This document shows positions 35,220 through 48,277 of a stretch of 64,000 bases of DNA, piece after piece. This DNA comes from Chlorocebus sabaeus. Taxonomy: Eukaryota > Chordata > Mammalia > Primates > Cercopithecidae. The notes beneath the pieces are model-generated. The model was not told the DNA's origin. It was given only the letters and a program-made list of their open reading frames with translations, and ran no database searches. The stretch is from the NCBI RefSeq assembly GCF_047675955.1, contig NW_027328081.1:496001-560000 (forward strand), written 5' to 3'. The stretch's first letter is position 1. Every line of letters starts with the position of its first letter. Made by a program: the position numbers and the translations under genes.

Positions 35220-37626
35220 AAGCTTCTTTCCAGTTTTGAACGGAAGATATTTCCTTTTTCACCATAGCCCTCTATGGGCTTCCAAATATCCCTTTGCCAA
35301 TTCCACAAGAACAGCCTTAGCGAAAGGCCTCCTGAAGGGAAAGATGTAACTCTGTGAGATGAATTAACAGAACACAGAGCAGTTTCTCAGAAAGCTTCTT
35401 TCCAGTTTTGAACGGAAGATATTTCCTTTTTCACCATAGCCCTCTATGGGCTTCCAAATATCCCTTTGCCAATTCCACAAGAACAGCCTTAGCGAAAGGC
35501 TTCTTGAAGGGAAAGATGTAAATCTGTGAGATGAATTAACAGAACACAGAGCAGTTTCTCAGAAAGCTTCTTTCCAGTTTTGAACGGAAGATATTTCCTT
35601 TTTCACCATAGCCCTCTATGGGCTTCCAAATATCCCTTTGCCAATTCCACATGAACAGCCTTAGCGAAAGGCTTCTTGAAGGTAAAGGTGTAACTCTGTG
35701 AGATGAATTAACAGAACACAGAGCAGTTTCTCAGAAAGCCTCTTTCCAGTTTTGAACGGAAGATATTTCCTTTTTCACCGTAGCCCTCTATGGGCTTCCA
35801 AATATCCCTTTGCCAATTCCACAAGAACAGCCTTAGCGAAAGGCTTCTTAAAGGGAAAGATGTAACTCTGTGAGATGAATTAACAGAACACAGAGCAGTT
35901 TCTCAGAAAGCTTCTTTCCAGTTTGAACGGAAGATATTTCCTTTTTCACCATAGCCCTCTATGGGCTTCCAAATATCCCTTTGCCAATTCCACAAGAACA
36001 GCCTTAGCGAAAGGCTTCTTGATAGGAAAGACGTAACTCTGTGAGATGAATTAACAGAACACAGAGCAGTTTCTCAGAAAGCTTCTTTCCAGTTTTGAAC
36101 GGAAGATATTTCCTTTTTCACCATAGCCCTCTATGGGCTTCCAAATATCCCTTTGCCAATTCCACAAGAACAGCCTTAGCGAAAGTCATCTTGAAGGGAA
36201 AGATGTAACTCTGTGAGATGAATTAACAGAACACAGAGCAGTTTCTCAGAAAGCTTCTTTCCAGTTTTGAAAGGAAGATATTTCCTTTTTCACCATAGCC
36301 CTCTATGGGCCTCCAAATATCCCTTTGTCAATTCCACAAGAACAGCCTTAGCGAAAGGCTTCTTCAAGGGAAAGATGTAACTCTGTGAGATGAATTAACA
36401 GAACACAGAGCAGTTTCTCAGAAAGCTTCTTTCCAGTTTTGAACGGAAGATATTTCCTTTTTCACCATAGCCCTCTATGGGCCTCCAAATATCCCTTTGC
36501 CAATTCCACAAGAACAGCCTTAGCGAAAGGCTTCTTGAAGGGAAAGATGTAACTCTGTGAGATGAATTAACAGAACACAGAGCAGTTTCTCAGAAAGCTT
36601 CTTTCCAGTTTTGAACGGAAGATAATTCCTTTTTCACCATAGAACTCTATGGGCTTCCAAATATCCCTTTGCCAATTCCACAAGAACAGCCTTAGCGAAA
36701 GGCTTCTTGAAGGGAAAGATGTAACTCTGTGAGATGAATTGACAGAACACAGAGCAGTTTCTCAGAAAGCTTCTTTCCAGTTTTGAACGGAAGATATTTC
36801 CTTTTTCACCATAGCCCTCTATGGGCTTCCAAATATCCCTTTGCCAATTCCACAAGAACAGCCTTATCGAAAGGCTTCTTGAAGGGAAAGATGTAACTCT
36901 GTGAGATGAATTAACAGAACAGAGAGCAGTTTCTCAGAAAGTTTCTTTCCAGTTTTGAACGGAAGATATTTCCTTTTTCACCATAGCCCTCTATGGGCTT
37001 CCAAATATTACTTTGCCAATTCCACAAGAACAGCGTTAGCGAAAGGCATCTTGAAGGGAAAGATGTAACTCTGTGAGATGAATTAACAGAACACAGAGCA
37101 GTTTCTCAGAAAGCTGCTTTCCAGTTTTGAACGGAAGATATTTCCTTTTTCACCATAGCCCTCTATGGGCTTCCAAATATCCCTTTGCCAATTCCACAAG
37201 AACAGCCTTAGCGAAAGGCTTCTTGAAGGGAAAGATGTAACTCTGTGAGATGAATTAACAGAACACAGAGCAGTTTCTCAGAAAGCTTCTTTCCAGTTTT
37301 GAACGGAAGATATTTCCTTTTTCACCATAGCCCTCTATGGGCTTCCAAATATCCCTTTGCCAATTCCACAGGAACAGCCTTAGCAAAAGGCTTCTTGAAG
37401 GGAAAGATGTAACTCTGTGAGATGAATTAACAGAACACAGAGCAGTTTCTCAGAAAGCTTCTTTCCAGTTTTGAACGCAAGATATTTCCTTTTTCACCAT
37501 AGCCTTCTATGGGCTTCCAAATTTACCTTTGCCAATTCCACAAGAACAGCCTTAGCGAAAGGCTTCTTGAAGGGAAAGATGTAACTCTGTGAGATGAATT
37601 AACAGAACACAGAGCAGTTTCTCAGA
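35220..37626 (-). repeat. 14-monomer unit I, copy 2 (2,407 bp)
   Basis: This is a direct tandem copy of the preceding unit, with all its private variants. The only difference I noticed is GAAGGTAAAGG, with T at 35,683 where copy 1 has G. It is the least diverged large duplication in the window, so probably the most recent. Confidence 0.92.
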
Positions 37627-38486
37627 AAGCTTCTTTCCAGTTTTGAACGGAAGATATTTGCTTTTTCACCATAGCCCTCTATGGGCTTCCAAATATCCCT
37701 TTGCCAATTCCCCAAGAACAGCCTTAGCGAAAGGCTTCTTGAAAGAAAAGACGTAACTCTGTGAGATGAATTAACAGAACACAGAGCAGTTTCTCAGAAA
37801 GCTTCTTTCCAGTTTTGAACGGAAGATATTTCCTTTTTCACCTTAGCCCTCTATGGGCTTCCAAATATCCCTTTGCCAATTCCACAAGAACAGCCTTAGC
37901 AAAAGATTTCTTGAAGGGAAAGATGTAACTCTGTGAGATGAATTAACAGAACAAAGAGCAGTTTATCAGAAAGCTTCTTTCCAGTTTTGAACGGAAGATA
38001 TTTCCTTTTTCACCATAGCCCTCTATGGGCTTCCAAATATCCCTTTGCCAATTTCACAAGAACAGCCTTAGCGAAAGACTTCTTGAAGGGAAAGATGTAA
38101 CTCTGTGACATGAATTAACAGAACACAAAGCAGTTTCTCAGAAAGCTTCTTTCCAGTTTTGAACGGAAGATATTTCCTTTTTCACCATAGCCCTCTATGG
38201 GCTTCCAAATATTACTTTGCCAATTCCACAAGAACAGACTTAGCGAAAGGCATCTTGAAGGGAAAGATGTAACTCTGTGAGATGAATTAACAGAACACAG
38301 AGCAGTTTCTCAGAAAGCTTCTTTCCAGTTTTGAACGGAAGATATTTCCTTTTTCACCATAGCCCTCTAAGGGCTTCCAAATATCCCTTTGCCAATTCCA
38401 CAAGAACAGCCTTAGCGAAAGGCTTCTTGAAGGGAAAGATGTAACTCTGTGAGATGAATTAACAGAACACAGAGCAGTTTCTCAGA
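37627..38486 (-). repeat. Block B tail, five monomers
   Basis: The order is TATTTGCTTTTT with AAAGAAAAGACG (37,627), ACCTTAGCC (37,799), TTTATCAG (37,971, with GTGACATG), ATTACTTTG with CAGACTT (38,143) and a TAAGGGC monomer (38,315). It continues naturally from the CGCAAG monomer that ends the duplication, which suggests the second copy sits next to the ancestral right flank. Confidence 0.82.
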
Positions 38487-39517
38487 AAGCTTCTTTCCAG
38501 TTTTGAACGGAAGATATTTCCTTTTTCACCATAGCCCTCTATGGGCTTCCAAATATCCCTTTGCCAATTCCACAAGAACAGCCTTAGCGAAAGGCATCTT
38601 GAAGGGAAAGATGTAACTCTGTGAGATGAATTAACAGAACACAGAGCAGTTTCTCAGAAAGCTTCTTTCCAGTTTTGAACGGAAGATATTTCCTTTTTCA
38701 CCATAGCCCTCTATGGGCTTCCAAATATCCCTTTGCCAATTCCACAAGAACAGCCTTAGCGAACGACTTCTTGAAGGGAAAGATGTAACTCTGTGTGATG
38801 AATTAACAGAACACAAAGCAGTTTCTCAGAAAGCTTCTTTCCAGTTTTGAACGGAAGATATTTCCTTTTTCACCATAGCCCTCTATGGGCTTCGAAATAT
38901 CCCTTTGCCAATTCCAAAAGAACAGCCTTATCGAAAGGCTTCTTGAAGGGAAAGATGTAACTCTGTCAGATGAATTAACAGAACAGAGAGCAGTTTCTCA
39001 GAAAGATTCTTTCCAGTTTTGAACGGAAGATATTTCCTTTTTCACCATAGCCCTCTATGGGCTTCCAAATATCCGTTTGCCAATTCCACAAGAACAGCCT
39101 TAGCGAAAGGCTTCTTAAAGGGAAAGATGTAACTCTGTGAGATGAATTAACAGAACACAGAGCAGTTTCTCAGAAAGCTTCTTTCCAGTTTGAACGGAAG
39201 ATATTTCCTTTTTCACCATAGCCCTCTATGGGCTTCCAAATATCCCTTTGCCAATTCCACAAGAACAGCCTTAGCGAAAGGCTTCTTGAAGGGAAAGATG
39301 TAACTCTGTGAGATGAATTAACAGAACACAGAGCAGTTTCTCAGAAAGCTTCTTTCCAGTTTTGAACGGAAGATATTTCCTTTTTCACCATAGCCCTCTA
39401 TGGGCTTCCAAATATCCCTTTGCCAATTCCACAAGAACAGCCTTAGCGAAAGTCATCTTGAAGGGAAAGATGTAACTCTGTGAGATGAATTAACAGAACA
39501 CAGAGCAGTTTCTCAGA
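38487..39517 (-). repeat. Block C head with mosaic continuation
   Basis: Six monomers: GGCATCTTG (38,487), GCGAACGACTT with TGTGTGATG (38,659), GGCTTCGAAAT/TTATCG/CTGTCAG (38,831), AAAGATTC with ATCCGTTTG and CTTAAAGG (39,003), a 1-bp-short plain monomer (39,175) and GTCATCTTG (39,346). The monomer at 39,003 joins a C-type start to an ACCGTAGCC-type end (CTTAAAGG), so it is a recombinant. Confidence 0.8.
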
Positions 39518-40377
39518 AAGCTTCTTTCCAGTTTTGAACGGAAGATATTTCCTTTTTCACCATAGCCCTCTATGGGCTTCTAAATATCCCTTTTCCAATT
39601 CCACAAGAACAGCCTTAGCGAACGGCTTCTGGAAGGGAAAGATGTAACTCTGTGAGATGAATTAACAGAACACAGAGCAGTTTCTCAGAAAGCTTCTTTC
39701 CAGTTTTGAACGGAAGATATTTCCTTTTTCACCATAGCCCTCTATGGGCTTCCAAATATCCCTTTGCCAATTCCACAAGAACAGCCTTAGCGAAAGGCTC
39801 CTTGAAGGGAAAGATGTAACTCTGTGAGATGAATTAACAGAACACAGAGCAGTTTCTCAGAAAGCCTCTTTCCAGTTTTGAACGGAAGATATTTCCTTTT
39901 TCACCATAGCCCTCTATGGGCTTCCAAATAAACCTTTGCCAATTCCACAAGAACAGCCTTAGCGAAAGGCTACTTGAAGGGAAACATGTAACTTTGTGAG
40001 ATGAATTAACAGAACACAGAGCAGTTTCTCAGAAAGCTTCTTTCCAGTTTTGAACGGAAGATATTTCCTTTTTCACCATAGCCCTCTATGGGCTTCCAAA
40101 TATCCCTTTGCCAATTCCACAAGAACAGCCTTAGCGAAAGGCTTCTTGAAGGGAAAGATGTAACTCTGTGAGATGAATTAACAGAAAACAGAGCAGTTTC
40201 TCAGAGAGCTTCTTTCCAGTTTTGAACGGAAGATATTTCCTTTTTCACCATAGCCCTGTATGGGCTTCCAAATATCCTTTTGCCAATTCCACAACAACAG
40301 CCTTAGCGAAAGGCTTCTTGAAGGGAAAGATGTAACTCTGTGAGATGAATTAAGAGAACACAGAGCAGTTTCTCAGA
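39518..40377 (-). repeat. Mixed A6-like and AAATAAACC segment
   Basis: Five monomers: TTCTAAAT with GCGAACGG and CTTCTGG (39,518), GGCTCCTTG (39,690), AAGCCTC with AAATAAACC, CTACTTG and AACATG (39,862), plain ending AAAACAG (40,034), and CCCTGTATGG with a private AGAGAGCTTC (40,206). The first and third types occur in the same order at 53,607-54,122. Confidence 0.78.
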
Positions 40378-41753
40378 AAGCTTCTTTCCAGTTCTGAATG
40401 GAAGATATTTCCTTTTTCACCATAGCCCTCTATGGGCTTCCAAATATCCCTTTGCCAATTCCCCAAGAACAGCCTTAGCGAAAGGCTTCTGGAAGGGAAA
40501 GATGTAACTCTGTGAGATGAATTAACAGAACACAGAGCAGTTTCTCAGAAAGCTTCTTTCCAGTTTTGAGCGGAAGATATTTCCTTTTTCACCATAGCCC
40601 TCTATGGGCTTCCAAATATCCCTTTGCCAATTCCACAAGAACAGCCTTATCGAAAGGCTTCTTGAAGGGAAAGATGTAACTCTGTGAGATGAATTAACAG
40701 AACAGAGAGCAGTTTCTCAGAAAGTTTCTTTCAAGTTTTGAACGGAAGATATTTCCTTTTTCACCATAGCCCTCTATGGGCTTCCAAATATTACTTTGCC
40801 AATTCCACAAGAACAGCGTTAGCGAAAGGCATCTTGAAGGGAAAGATGTAACACTGTGAGATGAATTAACAGAACACAGAGCAGTTTCTCAGAAAGCTGC
40901 TTTCCAGTTTTGAACGGAAGATATTTCCTTTTTCACCATAGCCCTCTATGGGCTTCCAAATATCCCTTTGCCAATTCCACAAGAACAGCCTTAGCAAAAG
41001 GCTTCTTGAAGGGAAAGATGTAACTCTGTGAGATGAACTAACAGAACACAGAGCAGTTTCTCAGAAAGCTTCTTTCCAGTTTTGAACGCAAGATATTTCC
41101 TTTTTCACCATAGCCTTCTATGGGCTTCCAAATTCACCTTTGCCAATTCCACAAGAACAGCCTTAGCGAAAGGCTTCTTGAAGGGAAAGATGTAACTCTG
41201 TGAGATGAATTGACAGAACACAGAGCAGTTTCTCAGAAAGCTTCTTTCCAGTTTTGAACGGAAGATATTTCCTTTTTCACCATAGCCCTCTATGGGCTTC
41301 CAAATATTACTTTGCCAATTCCACAAGAACAGACTTAGCGAAAGGCATCTTGAAGGGAAAGATGTAACTCTGTGAGATGAATTAACAGAACACAGAGCAG
41401 TTTCTCAGAAAGCTTCTTTCCAGTTTTGAACGGAAGATATTTCCTTTTTCACCATAGCCCTCTATGGGCTTCCAAATATCCCTTTGCCAATTCCACAAGA
41501 ACAGCCTTAGCGAAAGGCTTCTTGAAGGGAAAGATGTAACTCTGTGAGATGAATTAACAGAACACAGAGCAGTTTCTCAGAAAGCTTCTTTCCAGTTTTG
41601 AAGGGAAGATATTTCCTTTTTCACCATAGCCCTCTATGGGCTTCCAAATATCCCTTTGCCAATTCCACAAGAACAGCCTTAGCGAAAGGCATCTTGAAGG
41701 GAAAGATGTAACTCTGTGAGATGAATTAACAGAACACAGAGCAGTTTCTCAGA
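40378..41753 (-). repeat. Shortened block B
   Basis: Eight monomers: GAATGG (40,378), GAGCGG/TTATCG (40,550), ATTACTTTG (40,722), AAGCTGC already carrying GCAAAAGG (40,894), CGCAAG with AATTCACC and TTGACAG (41,066), ATTACTTTG with CAGACTT (41,238), plain (41,410) and GAAGGG with GGCATCTTG (41,582). Compared with 43,470-45,533 it lacks the separate plain monomer and the AAAGAAAAGACG, ACCTTAGCC and TTTATCAG monomers, which points to two internal losses. Confidence 0.8.
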
Positions 41754-43125
41754 AAGCTTCTTTCCAGTTTTGAACGGAAGATATTCCCTTTTTCACCATT
41801 GCCCTCTATGGGCTTCCAAATATCCCTTTGCCAATTCCACAAGAACAGCCTTAGCGAAACGCTTCTTGAAGGGAAATATGTAACTCTGTGAGATGAATTA
41901 ACAGAACACAGAGCAGCTTCTCAGAAAGCTTCTTTCCAGTTTTGAACGGAAGATATTTCCTTTTTCACCATAGCCCTCTATGGGCTTCCAAATATACCTT
42001 TACCAATTCCACATGAACAGCCTTAGCGAAAGGCTTCTTGAAGGGAAAGGTGTAACTCTGTGAGATGAATTAACAGAACACAGAGCAGTTTCTCAGAAAG
42101 CCTCTTTCCAGTTTTGAACGGAAGATATTTCCTTTTTCACCGTAGCCCTCTATGGGCTTCCAAATATTCCTTTGCCAATTCCACAAGAACAGCCTTAGCG
42201 AAAGGCTTCTTGAAGGGAAATATGTAACTCTGTGAGATGAATTAACAGAACACAGAGCAGTTTCTCAGAAAGCTTCTTTCCAGTTTGAACGGAAGATATT
42301 TCCTTTTTCACCATAGCCCTCTATGGGCTTCCAAATATTCCTTTGCCAATTCCCCAAAAACAGCCTTAGCGAAAGGCTTCTTGATAGGAAAGACGTAACT
42401 CTGTGAGATGAATTAACAGAACAGAGCAGTTTCTCAGAAAGCTTCTTTCCAGTTTTGAACGGAAGATATTTCCTTTTTCACCATAGCCCTCTAGGGGTTC
42501 CAAATATCCCTTTGCCAATTCCACAAGAACAGCCTTAGCGAAAGGCATCTTGAAGGGAAAGATGTAACTCTGTGAGATGAATTAACAGAACACAGAGCAG
42601 TTTCTCAGAAAGCTTCTTTCCAGTTTTGAACGGAAGATATTTCCTTTTTCACCATAGCCCTCTATGGGCTTCTAAATATCCCTTTTCCAATTCCACAAGA
42701 ACAGCCTTAGCGAAAGGCTTCTGGAAGAGAAAGATGTAACTCTGTGAGATGAATTAACAGAACACAGAGCAGTTTCTCAGAAAGCTTCTTTCCAGTTTTG
42801 AACGGAAGATATTTCCTTTTTCACCATAGCCCTCTATGGGCTTCCAAATATCCCTTTGCCAATTCCACAAGAACAGCCTTAGCGAAAGACTTCTTGAAGG
42901 GAAAGATGTAACTCTGTGAGATGAATTAACAGAACACAAAGCAGTTTCTCAGAAAGCTTCTTTCCAGTTTTGAACGGAAGATATTTCCTTTTTCACCATA
43001 GCCCTCTATGGGCTTCCAAATATCCCTTTGCCAATTCCACAAGAACAGCCTTAGCGAAAGGCATCTTGAAGGGAAAGATGTAACTCTGTGAGATGAATTT
43101 AGAGAACACAGAGCAGTTTCTCAGA
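41754..43125 (-). repeat. Block A 8-mer, 1,372 bp, short subfamily
   Basis: Starts are 41,754 (A1), 41,926 (A2), 42,098 (A3), 42,270 (A4, 169 bp), 42,439 (A5), 42,610 (A6), 42,782 (A7) and 42,954 (A8, ending TTTAGAG). A1 ends with the private GAGCAGCTTCTC (near 41,911), shared with 45,691 and 47,063. The last monomer is a hybrid with the TTTAGAG type of block B. Confidence 0.88.
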
Positions 43126-45533
43126 AAGCTTCTTTCCAGTTTTGAACGGAAGATATTTCCTTTTTCACCATAGCCCTCTATGGGCTTCCAAATATCCCTT
43201 TGCCAATTCCACAAGAACAGCCTTAGCGAAAGGCTTCTTGAAGGGAAAGATGTAACTCTGTGAGATGAATTAACAGAAAACAGAGCAGTTTCTCAGAAAG
43301 CTTCTTTCCAGTTTTGAACGGAAGATATTTCCTTTTTCACCATAGCCCTGTATGGGCTTCCAAATATCCTTTTGCCAATTCCACAAGAACAGCCTTAGCG
43401 AAAGGCTTCTTGAAGGGAAAGATGTAACTCTGTGAGATGAATTAAGAGAACACAGAGCAGTTTCTCAGAAAGCTTCTTTCCAGTTTTGAATGGAAGATAT
43501 TTCCTTTTTCACCATAGCCCTCTATGGGCTTCCAAATATCCCTTTGCCAATTCCCCAAGAACAGCCTTAGCGAAAGGCTTCTGGAAGGGAAAGATGTAAC
43601 TCTGTGAGATGAATTAACAGAACACAGAGCAGTTTCTCAGAAAGCTTCTTTCCAGTTTTGAGCGGAAGATATTTCCTTTTTCACCATAGCCCTCTATGGG
43701 CTTCCAAATATCCCTTTGCCAATTCCACAAGAACAGCCTTATCGAAAGGCTTCTTGAAGGGAAAGATGTAACTCTGTGAGATGAATTAACAGAACAGAGA
43801 GCAGTTTCTCAGAAAGTTTCTTTCCAGTTTTGAACGGAAGATATTTCCTTTTTCACCATAGCCCTCTATGGGCTTCCAAATATTACTTTGCCAATTCCAC
43901 AAGAACAGCGTTAGCGAAAGGCATCTTGAAGGGAAAGATGTAACTCTGTGAGATGAATTAACAGAACACAGAACAGTTTCTCAGAAAGCTGCTTTCCAGT
44001 TTTGAACGGAAGATATTTCCTTTTTCACCATAGCCCTCTATGGGCTTCCAAATATCCCTTTGCCAATTCCACAAGAACAGCCTTAGCGAAAGGCTTCTTG
44101 AAGGGAAAGATGTAACTCTGTGAGATGAATTAACAGAACACAGAGCAGTTTCTCAGAAAGCTTCTTTCCAGTTTTGAACGGAAGATATTTCCTTTTTCAC
44201 CATAGCCCTCTATGGGCTTCCAAATATCCCTTTGCCAATTCCACAAGAACAGCCTTAGCAAAAGGCTTCTTGAAGGGAAAGATGTAACTCTGTGAGATGA
44301 ATTAACAGAACACAGAGCAGTTTCTCAGAAAGCTTCTTTCCAGTTTTGAACGCAAGATATTTCCTTTTTCACCATAGCCTTCTATGGGCTTCCAAATTTA
44401 CCTTTGCCAATTCCACAAGAACAGCCTTAGCGAAAGGCTTCTTGAAGGGAAAGATGTAACTCTGTGAGATGAATTAACAGAACACAGAGCAGTTTCTCAG
44501 AAAGCTTCTTTCCAGTTTTGAACGGAAGATATTTGCTTTTTCACCATAGCCCTCTATGGGCTTCCAAATATCCCTTTGCCAATTCCCCAAGAACAGCCTT
44601 AGCGAAAGGCTTCTTGAAAGAAAAGACGTAACTCTGTGAGATGAATTAACAGAACACAGAGCAGTTTCTCAGAAAGCTTCTTTCCAGTTTTGAACGGAAG
44701 ATATTTCCTTTTTCACCTTAGCCCTCTATGGGCTTCCAAATATCCCTTTGCCAATTCCACAAGAACAGCCTTAGCAAAAGATTTCTTGAAGGGAAAGATG
44801 TAACTCTGTGAGATGAATTAACAGAACAAAGAGCAGTTTATCAGAAAGCTTCTTTCCAGTTTCGAACGGAAGATATTTCCTTTTTCACCATAGCCCTCTA
44901 TGGGCTTCCAAATATCCCTTTGCCAATTTCACAAGAACAGCCTTAGCGAAAGACTTCTTGAAGGGAAAGATGTAACTCTGTGAGACGAATTAACAGAACA
45001 CAAAGCAGTTTCTCAGAAAGCTTCTTTCCAGTTTTGAACGGAAGATATTTCCTTTTTCACCATAGCCCTCTATGGGCTTCCAAATATTACTTTGCCAATT
45101 CCACAAGAACAGACTTAGCGAAAGGCATCTTGAAGGGAAAGATGTAACTCTGTGAGATGTATTAACAGAACACAGAGCAGTTTCTCAGAAAGCTTCTTTC
45201 CAGTTTTGAACGGAAGATATTTCCTTTTTCACCATAGCCCTCTATGGGCTTCCAAATATCCCTTTGCCAATTCCACAAGAACAGCCTTAGCGAAAGGCTT
45301 CTTGAAGGGAAAGATGTAACTCTGTGAGATGAATTAACAGAACACAGAGCAGTTTCTCAGAAAGCTTCTTTCCAGTTTTGAAGGGAAGATATTTCCTTTT
45401 TCACCATAGCCCTCTATGGGCTTCCAAATATCCCTTTGCCAATTCCACAAGAACAGCCTTAGCGAAAGGCATCTTGAAGGGAAAGATGTAACTCTGTGAG
45501 ATGAATTAACAGAACACAGAGCAGTTTCTCAGA
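43126..45533 (-). repeat. Block B, full order
   Basis: Fourteen monomers: plain ending AAAACAG (43,126), CCCTGTATGG (43,298), GAATGG (43,470), GAGCGG/TTATCG (43,642), ATTACTTTG with AGCGTTAGCG (43,814), AAGCTGC (43,986), plain with GCAAAAGG (44,158), CGCAAG with AATTTACC (44,330), TATTTGCTTTTT (44,502), ACCTTAGCC (44,674), TTTATCAG with ATTTCAC (44,846), ATTACTTTG with CAGACTT (45,018), plain (45,190) and GAAGGG with GGCATCTTG (45,362). I use this as the reference order for B. Confidence 0.85.
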
Positions 45534-46905
45534 AAGCTTCTTTCCAGTTTTGAACGGAAGATATTCCCTTTTTCACCATTGCCCTCTATGGGCTTCCAAA
45601 TATCCCTTTGCCAATTCCACAAGAACAGCCTTAGCGAAACGCTTCTTGAAGGGAAATATGTAACTCTGTGAGATGAATTAACAGAACACAGAGCAGCTTC
45701 TCAGAAAGCTTCTTTCCAGTTTTGAACGGAAGATATTTCCTTTTTCACCATAGCCCTCTATGGGCTTCCAAATATACCTTTGCCAATTCCACATGAACAG
45801 CCTTAGCGAAAGGCTTCTTGAAGGGAAAGGTGTAACTCTGTGAGATGAATTAACAGAACACAGAGCAGTTTCTCAGAAAGCCTCTTTCCAGTTTTGAACG
45901 GAAGATATTTCCTTTTTCACCGTAGCCCTCTATGGGCTTCCAAATATTCCTTTGCCAATTCCACAAGAACAGCCTTAGCGAAAGGCTTCTTGAAGGGAAA
46001 TATGTAACTCTGTGAGATGAATTAACAGAACACAGAGCAGTTTCTCAGAAAGCTTCTTTCCAGTTTGAACGGAAGATATTTCCTTTTTCACCATAGCCCT
46101 CTATGGGCTTCCAAATATTCCTTTGCCAATTCCCCAAAAACAGCCTTAGCGAAAGGCTTCTTTATAGGAAAGACGTAACTCTGTGAGATGAATTAACAGA
46201 ACAGAGCAGTTTCTCAGAAAGCTTCTTTCCAGTTTTGAACGGAAGATATTTCCTTTTTCACCATAGCCCTCTAGGGGTTCCAAATATCCCTTTGCCAATT
46301 CCACAAGAACAGCCTTAGCGAAAGGCATCTTGAAGGGAAAGATGTAACTCTGTGAGATGAATTAACAGAACACAGAGCAGTTTCTCAGAAAGCTTCTTTC
46401 CAGTTTTGAACGGAAGATATTTCCTTTTTCACCATAGCCCTCTATGGGCTTCTAAATATCCCTTTTCCAATTCCACAAGAACAGCCTTAGCGAAAGGCTT
46501 CTGGAAGAGAAAGATGTAACTCTGTGAGATGAATTAACAGAACACAGAGCAGTTTCTCAGAAAGCTTCTTTCCAGTTTTGAACGGAAGATATTTCCTTTT
46601 TCACCATAGCCCTCTATGGGCTTCCAAATATCCCTTTGCCAATTCCACAAGAACAGCCTTAGCGAAAGACTTCTTGAAGGGAAAGATGTAACTCTGTGAG
46701 ATGAATTAACAGAACACAAAGCAGTTTCTCAGAAAGCTTCTTTCCAGTTTTGAACGGAAGATATTTCCTTTTTCACCATAGCCCTCTATGGGCTTCCAAA
46801 TATCCCTTTGCCAATTCCACAAGAACAGCCTTAGCGAAAGGCATCTTGAAGGGAAAGATGTAACTCTGTGAGATGAATTAACAGAACACAGAGCAGTTTC
46901 TCAGA
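45534..46905 (-). repeat. Block A 8-mer, 1,372 bp, tandem copy 1
   Basis: Starts are 45,534 (A1), 45,706, 45,878, 46,050 (A4, 169 bp, with CTTTATAGG), 46,219, 46,390, 46,562 and 46,734 (A8). It shares the GAGCAGCTTCTC mark and the 2-bp loss with the copy 3,780 bp to the left (41,754) and the one 1,372 bp to the right (46,906). Confidence 0.9.
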
Positions 46906-48277
46906 AAGCTTCTTTCCAGTTTTGAACGGAAGATATTCCCTTTTTCACCATTGCCCTCTATGGGCTTCCAAATATCCCTTTGCCAATTCCACAAGAACAG
47001 CCTTAGCGAAACGCTTCTTGAAGGGAAATATGTAACTCTGTGAGATGAATTAACAGAACACAGAGCAGCTTCTCAGAAAGCTTCTTTCCAGTTTTGAACG
47101 GAAGATATTTCCTTTTTCACCATAGCCCTCTATGGGCTTCCAAATATACCTTTGCCAATTCCACATGAACAGCCTTAGCGAAAGGCTTCTTGAAGGGAAA
47201 GGTGTAACTCTGTGAGATGAATTAACAGAACACAGAGCAGTTTCTCAGAAAGCCTCTTTCCAGTTTTGAACGGAAGATATTTCCTTTTTCACCGTAGCCC
47301 TCTATGGGCTTCCAAATATTCCTTTGCCAATTCCACAAGAACAGCCTTAGCGAAAGGCTTCTTGAAGGGAAATATGTAACTCTGTGAGATGAATTAACAG
47401 AACACAGAGCAGTTTCTCAGAAAGCTTCTTTCCAGTTTGAACGGAAGATATTTCCTTTTTCACCATAGCCCTCTATGGGCTTCCAAATATTCCTTTGCCA
47501 ATTCCCCAAAAACAGCCTTAGCGAAAGGCTTCTTGATAGGAAAGACGTAACTCTGTGAGATGAATTAACAGAACAGAGCAGTTTCTCAGAAAGCTTCTTT
47601 CCAGTTTTGAACGGAAGATATTTCCTTTTTCACCATAGCCCTCTAGGGGTTCCAAATATCCCTTTGCCAATTCCACAAGAACAGCCTTAGCGAAAGGCAT
47701 CTTGAAGGGAAAGATGTAACTCTGTGAGATGAATTAACAGAACACAGAGCAGTTTCTCAGAAAGCTTCTTTCCAGTTTTGAACGGAAGATATTTCCTTTT
47801 TCACCATAGCCCTCTATGGGCTTCTAAATATCCCTTTTCCAATTCCACAAGAACAGCCTTAGCGAAAGGCTTCTGGAAGAGAAAGATGTAACTCTGTGAG
47901 ATGAATTAACAGAACACAGAGCAGTTTCTCAGAAAGCTTCTTTCCAGTTTTGAACGGAAGATATTTCCTTTTTCACCATAGCCCTCTATGGGCTTCCAAA
48001 TATCCCTTTGCCAATTCCACAAGAACAGCCTTAGCGAAAGACTTCTTGAAGGGAAAGATGTAACTCTGTGAGATGAATTAACAGAACACAAAGCAGTTTC
48101 TCAGAAAGCTTCTTTCCAGTTTTGAACGGAAGATATTTCCTTTTTCACCATAGCCCTCTATGGGCTTCCAAATATCCCTTTGCCAATTCCACAAGAACAG
48201 CCTTAGCGAAAGGCATCTTGAAGGGAAAGATGTAACTCTGTGAGATGAATTAACAGAACACAGAGCAGTTTCTCAGA
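46906..48277 (-). repeat. Block A 8-mer, 1,372 bp, tandem copy 2
   Basis: Starts are 46,906 (A1), 47,078, 47,250, 47,422, 47,591, 47,762, 47,934 and 48,106 (A8). It is almost identical to copy 1; the difference I noticed is CTTGATAGG here against CTTTATAGG. This is a classical higher-order repeat at two copies. Confidence 0.9.

Noticed and set aside
32813..37626. Assembly artefact as the cause of the nearly identical 2,407-bp copies
   Set aside because: Not fully excluded. The copies differ at 35,683, and the flanks on each side continue in plausible block order, so real duplication is the better reading until spanning reads are examined.
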